Both the position numbers and the translations under genes were made by a program. This document shows, one piece after another, positions 1 to 5,935 of a stretch of 8,534 nt of DNA. The stretch is from Deltaproteobacteria bacterium (lineage in GTDB: Bacteria; Desulfobacterota_C; Deferrisomatia; Deferrisomatales; JACRMM01). The notes beneath the pieces are model-generated. The model saw only the letters and a program-made list of their open reading frames with translations. It ran no database searches and was not told the DNA's origin. The stretch is from positions 1-8,534 of the forward strand of contig JACRCS010000841.1 of the NCBI GenBank assembly GCA_016218905.1. Direction: 5' to 3'. Positions within the stretch are counted from its first letter, which is position 1. Each line of letters begins with the position of its first letter.

Positions 1-14
1 AATACTCAAAACAT

Positions 15-35
15 CATTCAACATTCCTCATCCGT
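15..35. repeat. Short degenerate CATTCNN heptamer array at the left edge
   Basis: CATTCAA (15-21), CATTCCT (22-28) and CATCCGT (29-35) are in 7-bp phase and overlap the stop codon of the Fic gene. Orientation is the same as the array after hsdR. If the pattern of inverted pairs holds, a partner array in the opposite orientation would lie just outside the window. It is weaker than the other arrays. Confidence 0.55.
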
Positions 36-1041
36 TCATCTTGTTGATCAGATTCACCACGACCCTCGCGAGCACTTCCTTCACCTCCGGCCGGCTCTCC
101 GCGATGAGGAGCGTCATGGCCACGAGGGCGTTGTCGGCAATCCTCTTCGTGCCATCGGGCCGGTACAGGGCGGCGTTCTTCTCGAGGAACCAGAGGAAGA
201 GCGCGGCGGCGATGCGCTTGTTGCCGTCGACGAAGTGGTGGTTCTTGGTGAGGAAGTAGAGGAGGTTGGCTGCCTTCTCTTCCAGGCTGGGGTAGACGTC
301 GGTCCCGCCGAAGGTCTGGACGACTGCAGCCAGGGAACCTTCCAGCCCCGCGTCCTTCTCCTTGCCGAAGAGCGACGAGCCGCCAAACCGCTCCCGCAAT
401 CGCTCGACGACGCGCCGCGCCTCGGCCACAGTGAGGGCCGCCGTCGGCCCCGCAGTCACCTCGCGGAGCTGAATGCGCTGATGGTCGTAGTCGTCGAGGA
501 CGTCGAGCGCGTACGCGTAGTCGGCCACCACCCGAAGCACGGCCGCGGCCTCCTCTCCGGAGAGTTCCCGCCGTTCGGCCACGTCGGCCACGAGGCGGGC
601 GGCCTGCTGGAGCTCTTTGAGCCGTCGATCGTTGACCGTGTAGCCTTTGACGAGGTGGTCTCGTAGGACGCGCGTGGCCCAGATGCGGAACTGGGTGCCG
701 CGCTTGGAGTTCACGCGGTAGCCCACAGAGATGGCCATGTCGAGATTGTACAGGTCCATTTGGCGGACCTTCTTGTCGGCAGCAACCTGTGCGTTTTTTG
801 CACAGGTTGCCTCTCGGTCCAACTCCCCTGTGCCGTAGATGTTCCGGATGTGCCGGACGATCACCGTGCGATCGCGTTCGAAGAGGGCAGCCATCTGGTG
901 GGCGTCCAGCCAAAGCGTGTCGCCTCGGACGCGCACCTCCACTGCCGGTCCGCCGTCCGCCGCCTCGTAGAGGATGACCTCGCCGCCAGCGGAAGGCGAA
1001 TGTCGGATGTCGAATGTGGAATGCAGAATTGACTTCTTCAC
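28..1041 (-). CDS. RhuM domain - Fic/Doc domain fusion protein
   Basis: 337 residues from the GTG at 1041. An N-terminal RhuM-type domain (about 20-145) shows GGEVILYEAADGG, VWL-like LWLDAHQMAALF, YNLDMAISVGYRVNSKRGTQ and FRIWATRVLRDHLVKGY. A C-terminal Fic/Doc domain (about 165-320) carries HFVDGNKR (269-276), the Doc-like form of HxFx(D/E)GNxxR with catalytic H269. Fic/Doc enzymes transfer AMP or phosphate to target proteins; Doc phosphorylates EF-Tu. I see no clear (S/T)xxxE(G/N) inhibitory motif and no separate antitoxin gene in the window. Residues 4-16 are encoded by the heptamer element (ILHSTFDIRHS) and are probably not part of the conserved fold. It lies 35 nt after hsdM and is probably co-transcribed. 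It may be a toxin or abortive-infection module linked to the restriction system. The stop TGA (30-28) also falls in heptamer-like sequence. Confidence 0.88.
   Translation of the reverse strand: MKKSILHSTFDIRHSPSAGGEVILYEAADGGPAVEVRVRGDTLWLDAHQMAALFERDRTVIVRHIRNIYGTGELDREATCAKNAQVAADKKVRQMDLYNLDMAISVGYRVNSKRGTQFRIWATRVLRDHLVKGYTVNDRRLKELQQAARLVADVAERRELSGEEAAAVLRVVADYAYALDVLDDYDHQRIQLREVTAGPTAALTVAEARRVVERLRERFGGSSLFGKEKDAGLEGSLAAVVQTFGGTDVYPSLEEKAANLLYFLTKNHHFVDGNKRIAAALFLWFLEKNAALYRPDGTKRIADNALVAMTLLIAESRPEVKEVLARVVVNLINKMNG
782..810. repeat. Perfect 11-bp inverted repeat inside the RhuM domain
   Basis: GCAACCTGTGC (782-792) and GCACAGGTTGC (800-810) are exact inverted repeats around a 7-nt loop, GTTTTTT on the + strand. 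The hairpin lies within the coding sequence of the RhuM-Fic gene, covering roughly residues 78-87 (ATCAKNAQVA). It may be coincidence from two similar codon runs, or a binding or processing site. Confidence 0.85.
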
Positions 1042-1086
1042 TTCGGGCCTCCTTTCTTCATTCTGCATTCGTCATTCTACATTCCG
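998..1086 (-). repeat. Miniature inverted heptamer element between hsdM and the Fic gene
   Basis: GAATGNN units start at 998, 1005, 1012, 1019 and 1026, and CATTCNN units at 1059, 1066, 1073 and 1080. The arms 1005-1029 and 1060-1084 are complementary at 21 of 25 positions, including an uninterrupted 11-bp stem (1019-1029 with 1060-1070). The 30-nt loop holds the Shine-Dalgarno and GTG start of the Fic gene, and one arm contains the hsdM stop codon. The 14-mer GAATGCAGAATTGA (1019-1032) recurs exactly at 2659-2672 in the larger cassette, so the two are related. Confidence 0.8.
1048..1053 (-). promoter_or_regulatory. Shine-Dalgarno site deciding the Fic gene start
   Basis: AGGAGG on the minus strand, 6 nt before GTG at 1041-1039. 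It favours this GTG over the in-frame ATG at 1068, which lies inside the heptamer array. The site is in the loop of the predicted foldback (arms 1005-1029 and 1060-1084), so folding of the leader could affect translation. Confidence 0.75.
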
Positions 1087-2621
1087 CGCGTCAGCGCGTC
1101 CTTGATCTCCCGCATCAGCTCCGCGATCCGGAGTTCCTTCCTCAGGATGTCGTCGGCAAGTTGCTCCGGCGGCAGGTGCTCGAAGTCCTGACCACCCCGG
1201 GGGTTCTTCCGGTCGAGGTTGCAGTTCGCGGCCAGGAGCTCAGAGGCGGGCACCTTCCACGCCCGGTCGTTCTCCTCGCGCGTCCCCCCCCAAGCGAGGC
1301 ACGGCCCGAACTCCTCGAACTGGAGGGGCTGGGTCTTGGTGTAGTTCTTCCGGCCCTCGGGCAGGGGGTGCTCGTAGTACCAGACCTCCCTCGTCGGACC
1401 GGAGCGGTCGAAGAAGAGGAGGTTCGTCGGGATGCTGGTGTAGGGCGCGAAGACCCCGTTTGGCAGACGGACGATGGTGTGGAGGTTGAACTCCTTCAGG
1501 AGCTCCTCCTTGATCCTGCCGCACACGCCGTCGCCGAAGAGCGTGCCGTTCGGGACGACGACGGCGGCGCGGGCGGGTCCGCCCCGGCCGGGCTTCCGGT
1601 GAAGCTTCCGCATGATGAGCTGAAGGAAGAGGAGCGCCGTCTCAGCGGTCTGCCGGTCTTCCGGAAAGTTCCCCTGGATGCCCTTCTCCTCCTCGCCGCC
1701 GAAGGGCGGGTTCGTGAGGATCACGTCCACCCGGTCCTTCTCCCCGATCTCGGTCAGTTTGAACCGGAGGGCATTGCCCGGATCGACCTGCGGCGCGTCG
1801 AGGCCGTGGAGGACGAGGTTCATCTGGCTGAGGAGATAGGGCAGCGACTTCGCCTCGCAGCCGAGGAGGGAACTACTCTGGAGGACCTTGCGGTCGGCGA
1901 CGGTCTTCACCTGCTGACTCAGGTGATGGAAGGCCTCCACGAGGAACCCGCCGGTTCCGCAGGCCGGGTCCAGGACCGTCTCGCCGAGTCTTGGGTTCAC
2001 CGCGTCCACCATGAAGCGGACGACGGCCCGCGGGGTGTAGAACTCGCCCGAGTCTCCGGCGGCGTCCCTCATCTCCCGAAGCATGGACTCGTAGAGCGCA
2101 CCGAGGGTGTGGAGTTCGTCGCTGGAGGTAAAGTGGATGCCGTGGATCTTGTTGATCACGTCGCGGAGCAGGTAGCCGCTTCGCATCCGGCTGTCGACGC
2201 CCCGGAAGACGGTCGCGATCACGTCGCGCCGGTCGTCGCCGTTGCTGCTCGTGAGCCTTCGGAGGTAGGCGAAGAGGCCGGGGCCCTTCGTGCCGTCGGG
2301 CCGGACGCACTCCTCCTGGTTGATGAAGGCCAGAAGCTCGTCCCCGGTGACCCCGTCGGCCCGGGCCGCCCAGTCGCGCCAGCGGTAGGGCGGCTCGACG
2401 GCGGCCTTGAACTTCTTCCCCGCGAGCGCCGCCTCTTCCTTGCGCTGGAGTTCCAGGTCATCCAAGAACTTCAAGAACATGATCCAGGTGAGCATCGGCA
2501 GGCGGTCGAGGTCGCCGTTGAGCCCCTTGTCCTTGCGCATGATGTCACGCGCACTCTTGATGAGGCTGCCGAGCTGCTGCGCGGTGGTGAGGGACGTGGG
2601 CGCTGCGGACTTACGCGCCAT
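1077..2621 (-). CDS. hsdM: Type I restriction-modification methyltransferase subunit (HsdM)
   Basis: N6-adenine DNA methyltransferase subunit. With HsdS it forms the modification enzyme, using S-adenosylmethionine, and with HsdR the restriction complex. It has 514 residues, typical length. An N-terminal helical HsdM_N domain covers about 10-170. It is followed by GEFYTPR (192-198), the SAM-binding motif I DPACGTGGF (218-226) and the catalytic motif IV NPPF (304-307), the gamma-class order. The C-terminal helix (about 485-510, ELRIAELMREIKDAL) probably docks on HsdS. The ATG at 2621 has GAGG (2628-2631) 6 nt upstream. The stop codon TAG (1079-1077) lies inside a heptamer array (GGAATGTAG), so the last residues may have been changed by that repeat. 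All key motifs are intact. hsdS does not follow; the next gene is a RhuM-Fic protein. Confidence 0.95.
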   Translation of the reverse strand: MARKSAAPTSLTTAQQLGSLIKSARDIMRKDKGLNGDLDRLPMLTWIMFLKFLDDLELQRKEEAALAGKKFKAAVEPPYRWRDWAARADGVTGDELLAFINQEECVRPDGTKGPGLFAYLRRLTSSNGDDRRDVIATVFRGVDSRMRSGYLLRDVINKIHGIHFTSSDELHTLGALYESMLREMRDAAGDSGEFYTPRAVVRFMVDAVNPRLGETVLDPACGTGGFLVEAFHHLSQQVKTVADRKVLQSSSLLGCEAKSLPYLLSQMNLVLHGLDAPQVDPGNALRFKLTEIGEKDRVDVILTNPPFGGEEEKGIQGNFPEDRQTAETALLFLQLIMRKLHRKPGRGGPARAAVVVPNGTLFGDGVCGRIKEELLKEFNLHTIVRLPNGVFAPYTSIPTNLLFFDRSGPTREVWYYEHPLPEGRKNYTKTQPLQFEEFGPCLAWGGTREENDRAWKVPASELLAANCNLDRKNPRGGQDFEHLPPEQLADDILRKELRIAELMREIKDALTRGM

Positions 2622-2637
2622 GAGGTGCCTCGAGCGC

Positions 2638-2693
2638 GAATGTAGAATGCAGAATGTAGAATGCAGAATTGAAAATGCAGAATGAAGAAAACA
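2638..2693. repeat. Array of eight in-phase GAATGNN heptamers
   Basis: Units start at 2638, 2645, 2652, 2659, 2666, 2673, 2680 and 2687. The first four are perfect GAATG(T/C)A and later ones are degenerate (GAATTGA, AAATGCA, GAATGAA, GAAAACA). Orientation is opposite to the array at 3070-3149, giving inverted ends to the cassette. The stretch is clearly AT-richer than the genes around it and has no coding role that I can support. Confidence 0.9.
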
Positions 2694-2699
2694 GGCGAC

Positions 2700-3095
2700 T
2701 CATTCGGGTCCTCTTTGTTGGTTGGATCGTGCTTTGCGGAGGATTGCTGTCACGATCGAGATCAGTTCATTGGCTTCTGCTAACAGCGGATCGAGCTGCT
2801 CGGCCGGTGCCATGCCGGACGCACTCAGAAGCTGAAGCCAATAGTGGGTTTCCCTTGCTTCCTTGAGGGCAATGGCGCACTTGGAGATGAAGTCCGGTTT
2901 GCTCTGACCTGCGCACGCCTCTTCCAGGTTCGCGCCGATGGATGTCCCCGCTCTGAGGAGCTGGCCAGCCAGAGTGCGTGCCGTCGCGTCGCTCCGAACA
3001 AGCTGACGATGCAGCGCAATGATCCGACACGCAAACGCAAACGCCCTCTCCTGAATGTCTCTCGGCTCTCCCTTTCTACATTCTGCATTCGACAT
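2700..3095 (-). CDS. Four-helix-bundle protein, 23S rRNA intervening-sequence (S23p) family
   Basis: A 131-residue protein, close to the usual 115-135 for the family. The diagnostic core is DIQERAFAFACRII (13-26), LLRAGTSIGANLEEA (46-60) and DFISKCAIALKEARETHYWL (68-87), followed by a last helix (about 98-122). Family members are encoded inside 23S rRNA intervening sequences and as free genes of unknown function. The related Avd protein is the accessory factor of diversity-generating retroelements, but no reverse transcriptase or template/variable repeat is visible here. The ATG at 3095 has GGGGAG 8 nt upstream, and the first 11 or so residues are encoded by the heptamer repeat, so the conserved protein may begin later. 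It interrupts hsdR-hsdM and is flanked by inverted arrays, which suggests it came as a unit with them. The molecular function is unknown. Confidence 0.88.
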   Translation of the reverse strand: MSNAECRKGEPRDIQERAFAFACRIIALHRQLVRSDATARTLAGQLLRAGTSIGANLEEACAGQSKPDFISKCAIALKEARETHYWLQLLSASGMAPAEQLDPLLAEANELISIVTAILRKARSNQQRGPE

Positions 3096-3149
3096 TCTTC
3101 ATTCTCCCCGGTCCCCCTTTCTACATTCTGCATTCGACATTCTTCATTC
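3070..3149. repeat. Two exact 35-bp direct repeats of CATTCNN heptamers
   Basis: Copies at 3070-3104 and 3115-3149 are identical over 35 bp, with a 10-bp C-rich spacer. Each starts CCCTTTCTA and continues with CATTCTG, CATTCGA, CATTCTT and CATTC in 7-bp phase. They lie between hsdR and the four-helix-bundle gene, whose first codons overlap the inner copy. Perfect identity suggests a recent duplication or slippage. On the minus strand they read as GAATGNN. Confidence 0.95.
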
Positions 3150-3152
3150 GCC

Positions 3153-5507
3153 TCATGCGGCGTAAAGCAGGTTCTGGAGATCTTGGACGGCTCGGCGGAG
3201 CTTGTCGGCGCCGCCGAAGGCCGAGCTGATCTGAAGCACGGTGCCGTGCTCCGAGAGAGGCGGCACGCGGAGAATGTCGGGGAGCGAGAACTGGGCGTCC
3301 CCATGTTCCGCGTACTTCTCGAGGAGCTCCTCCAAGATCAGCCGGGCCTCTGGGGCGTAGCGGTCGAAGAAGTCCTTGCGCTCGTGGCGAAGGCGCTCGG
3401 CCCGCTCCCGTCGGGTGCGAAGCGGCGCGTTGAAGGCGAGGTGGCAGAGGAGGTCGAAGGGGTCGGCGTCCGGCTGTTTCGCCGCCTCGGCGAGGTCCTC
3501 GAAGCTCACGCCCCGCTCGGCCAGCCCCTCGATGATCTCGGCCCGCCGCTCCGGGTCCACCCACTTCTCCCGCAGCTCCCGAGCCGTGGGGAAGAGGGTC
3601 CGGATCCGCTCTGCCGCGTAGTCGGTGTAGCGCACGACCCGGAGCTGCTTTCCCTCCGGATCGAGCTCGTAGACGAGGTGGGCGGCGATCTCGACGCGAC
3701 CGCCGTCTACGTAGTACTTCCGGCGCTCCTCGGACGGGGGGTCGACGATCACCGGCGGCTCGTCCTCGGGCGGGACGTACTCGGTCTCGGTTTCGGCGAC
3801 GATCTCGGTCTCGCCGTCCTCCCGGATCTCCTCCTCCGTGATCTTCGCGGGATCACCGTCGAACGCCGGGTCCGCGAAGAGGCGTGTGGCCGACCCCGTG
3901 TAGTCCAAGATGCTGAACCAGAGCTTCCCGTAGTCGTCGCGGACGCGCGTACCCCGCCCGATGATCTGCTTGAACTCGCTCATGGAGCCGATCACTCGGG
4001 CGAGGACGACGTTCTTGCAGGTGGGGGCATCGACGCCGGTCGTCAGCAGCTGGGACGTAGTGAGGATCGCCGGAGACACGGTGTCTACGTCTTGAAACCG
4101 GCCCAGGTGGCCGCGTCCGATGTCCCCCTCGTCTGCCGTGACCCGGCAGACGTAGTCGGGGTGCTGCGCGACCAGGTCGCTGTTCAGATTGGAGAGAGCG
4201 GAGCGCAGCTCGCTCGCGTGCTCCTGGTCCACGCAGAAGACGATGGTCTTCCCGAAGCGGTCCGTCTTCTTCAGAAACTCGGTCAGGTGGCGGGCGATGG
4301 CCTGGGTGCGGGCCCGGAGCGCCACGACGCGCTCGAAATCCTTGGTCTGGTACTCGTCGTCCGGGATGGGACGCCCGTAGCGGTCGAGTTCGTCCCTGCT
4401 CGGTCTCCAGCCGGCCGCGTCCCACTCGGTGACGATCCGGTGCACCCGGTAGGGAGCGAGAAAGCCGTCCTCGATCCCTTGCCGAAGGCTGTACTGGTAG
4501 AGGGGATTGCCGAAGTAGACGTAGGTGTCGCGGTTGTCCTCCCGCAGCGGCGTGGCCGTCATGCCCAGCTGCGCCGCCGGGGCGAAGTGTTCCAGGATCA
4601 CGCGCCAGGAGCTATCGTCCCGGGAGCTGCCCCGGTGGCACTCGTCCACGATCACCAGGTCGAAGAAGTCGGGCGGGAACTCCTTGAAGAGGCCGATCCT
4701 GCGCTCGTCCTCGGCCAGCGCCTGGTAGAGGGCAAAGTACATCTCGCGGCTCTTCACCACCTCGCCCGACTCGATCTTGAACCGGGCGTCGCCGAAGGCG
4801 GCGAACATTCCGTCCTTCGGCTGGTCCACGAGGAGGTTCCGGTCTGCGAGGTAGAGGATCTTCGGCCTGCGGTGCTCGCCGGTGCGGTTCCACCGCGCAC
4901 TCCAGAGCTTCCAGCAGACCTGGAAGGCCACGTAGGTCTTCCCTGTGCCGGTCGCCATGGTGATCAGGAGGCGGCGCTTCCCCCCGAGGATTGCCTCGAC
5001 AGTGCGGTTGATGGCGATCTGCTGGTAGTAGCGCTCGTTCTTCCCGGCAGTGTGGTTGTACGGAGTGAGGAGGCGCTCCGCGGTCTGGTCGTCGACGATG
5101 CCGGCGCCCGCGCGGTACCGGTCCCAGAGCTCGGCCGGCGTCGGATACGCTGAAAGCGGGGACTCAACGCCCTTGAAGTAGTCGAACTCGACGATCTCGT
5201 GTCCGTTCGTGGCGTAGGCGAACCTCAAACCCAGCATCTCGGCATACTGCTTCGCCTGCTGGAGCCCATCGGCGGCGGCTTTGTACGCCGCCTTTGCTTC
5301 GACGACGGCGAGGGGGAAGTCGCGGGTGTAGCGGAGAAGATAGTCGACGCGCTTCGGAGGCTTCCGCAGGAAGCCCTTGCCTACCGGTACGATCCGGCCG
5401 TCAGTGATCGTCCGCTGCTCCGCGATCGAGTGGGGCTCGTCGTCCCACCCCGCCGCCTGGAGCTTCGGCGCCACGTACTTGCGGCAGGTATCCGCCTCGG
5501 TCGGCAC
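3153..5507 (-). CDS. hsdR: Type I restriction enzyme subunit R (HsdR), EcoEI-like
   Basis: Motor and endonuclease subunit of a type I restriction-modification complex; it translocates DNA using ATP and cuts unmethylated DNA. With the GTG start at 5507, set by AGGAGG 6 nt upstream, it has 784 residues, normal for the EcoAI/EcoEI group. The N-terminal nuclease domain shows RVDYLL with D55, then VVEAKA with E70 and K72, the D...ExK catalytic set. The SF2 motor has Walker A MATGTGKT (184-191), DECH (288-291), TATP (317-320), TTSQLLTTGVDAP (motif V, about 483-495) and QIIGRGTRVRDDYG (motif VI, from 514). The last 180 residues fit the EcoEI-type R C-terminal domain, after an acidic linker around 558-592. 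It is the first gene of the hsd operon. The TGA (3155-3153) is followed after one base by a heptamer array, and the next gene is a four-helix-bundle ORF rather than hsdM. The motor and nuclease motifs are intact, so it is probably functional. Confidence 0.95.
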   Translation of the reverse strand: MPTEADTCRKYVAPKLQAAGWDDEPHSIAEQRTITDGRIVPVGKGFLRKPPKRVDYLLRYTRDFPLAVVEAKAAYKAAADGLQQAKQYAEMLGLRFAYATNGHEIVEFDYFKGVESPLSAYPTPAELWDRYRAGAGIVDDQTAERLLTPYNHTAGKNERYYQQIAINRTVEAILGGKRRLLITMATGTGKTYVAFQVCWKLWSARWNRTGEHRRPKILYLADRNLLVDQPKDGMFAAFGDARFKIESGEVVKSREMYFALYQALAEDERRIGLFKEFPPDFFDLVIVDECHRGSSRDDSSWRVILEHFAPAAQLGMTATPLREDNRDTYVYFGNPLYQYSLRQGIEDGFLAPYRVHRIVTEWDAAGWRPSRDELDRYGRPIPDDEYQTKDFERVVALRARTQAIARHLTEFLKKTDRFGKTIVFCVDQEHASELRSALSNLNSDLVAQHPDYVCRVTADEGDIGRGHLGRFQDVDTVSPAILTTSQLLTTGVDAPTCKNVVLARVIGSMSEFKQIIGRGTRVRDDYGKLWFSILDYTGSATRLFADPAFDGDPAKITEEEIREDGETEIVAETETEYVPPEDEPPVIVDPPSEERRKYYVDGGRVEIAAHLVYELDPEGKQLRVVRYTDYAAERIRTLFPTARELREKWVDPERRAEIIEGLAERGVSFEDLAEAAKQPDADPFDLLCHLAFNAPLRTRRERAERLRHERKDFFDRYAPEARLILEELLEKYAEHGDAQFSLPDILRVPPLSEHGTVLQISSAFGGADKLRRAVQDLQNLLYAA

Positions 5508-5513
5508 GCGTAC

Positions 5514-5519
5514 CCTCCT
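5514..5519 (-). promoter_or_regulatory. Shine-Dalgarno site deciding the hsdR start
   Basis: AGGAGG on the minus strand, followed by a 6-nt spacer and GTG at 5507-5505. This is a near-ideal ribosome-binding site and favours the GTG over the upstream in-frame TTG at 5534. Confidence 0.8.
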
Positions 5520-5595
5520 GCGCAATGGACACAAGCGCGGGGCTCGTTCCCATGATCAGCGGGCCAGGTGTGGCGGGCAGCGAAAAGCAGCGCGC

Positions 5596-5628
5596 GCCAC
5601 CGAAGCGGTGCGACCGCTCGGCGGTGGC
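5596..5628 (-). promoter_or_regulatory. Bulged hairpin in the hsdR upstream region
   Basis: A nested inverted repeat. The outer arms are GCCACCG (5596-5602) and CGGTGGC (5622-5628). The inner arms are AGCGGT (5604-5609) and ACCGCT (5613-5618) around a 3-nt loop. This gives 13 base pairs with a 1-nt versus 3-nt bulge. It lies about 90 bp before the hsdR GTG. On the minus strand a short T run (TTTT) follows about 9 nt after the stem. It could be a leader hairpin, an attenuator-like element or a dyad operator; its role is unproven. Confidence 0.45.
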
Positions 5629-5935
5629 TCCGTGGGAGCTCTTGTGGGCCGCCCCCGTGATCCCCGTTCGGATCGGTTGCCGGACACTACCTTAGGATGC
5701 GCCGTTTTGTCTAGCGAACACGGGCTATTGTGACTCACCCTCCGGAGTCTCGGCTTCGCACGTCGGCGTCGAGAGCCAGCCCCGGTCCCCCTCGGCAACA
5801 TCACCGTGACGCCCGGCTTGGCTCGCCTCCGCCACCCCATCCGTGACGCGCAGGGGGGAGGCGACGACGGACGAACGGACGGCCAGACGCCCCCTCGACG
5901 AGTCCTCCACCGCAGCACACGCACAGGAAAGGGGG

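Larger units (their letters stand above)
2636..3151 (-). mobile_element. Putative IVS-like cassette: inverted heptamer repeats around a four-helix-bundle gene
   Basis: Arms at 2636-2669 and 3118-3151 are inverted repeats, matching at 28 of 34 positions. In the minus-strand transcript two more positions could form G-U pairs. Both arms start with GCGAATG at their outer ends. They enclose a 131-residue ORF of the S23p family. The block begins 1 nt after the hsdR stop codon and ends 4 nt before the hsdM Shine-Dalgarno; removing it would leave 15 nt between hsdR and hsdM. Size, foldback ends and cargo resemble the intervening sequences in 23S rRNA genes of Leptospira and relatives. No transposase, resolvase or obvious target duplication is visible, so mobility is inference. 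Confidence 0.55.

Noticed and set aside
1014..2645. Long + strand open frame opposite hsdM (543 codons)
   Set aside because: Antisense shadow of hsdM in GC-rich DNA; no recognisable domain, while the minus strand has complete methyltransferase motifs.
2700..3095. Diversity-generating retroelement (the S23p fold is related to Avd)
   Set aside because: No reverse transcriptase, template repeat or variable repeat in the window.
2636..3151. Classical insertion sequence or transposon
   Set aside because: No transposase or recombinase is encoded and no clear target-site duplication flanks the arms; the term cassette is used only as a hypothesis.
2844..5153. Very long + strand open frame opposite hsdR (769 codons)
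   Set aside because: Antisense shadow of hsdR; composition of Val, Leu, Glu, Gly and Arg runs with no family motif.
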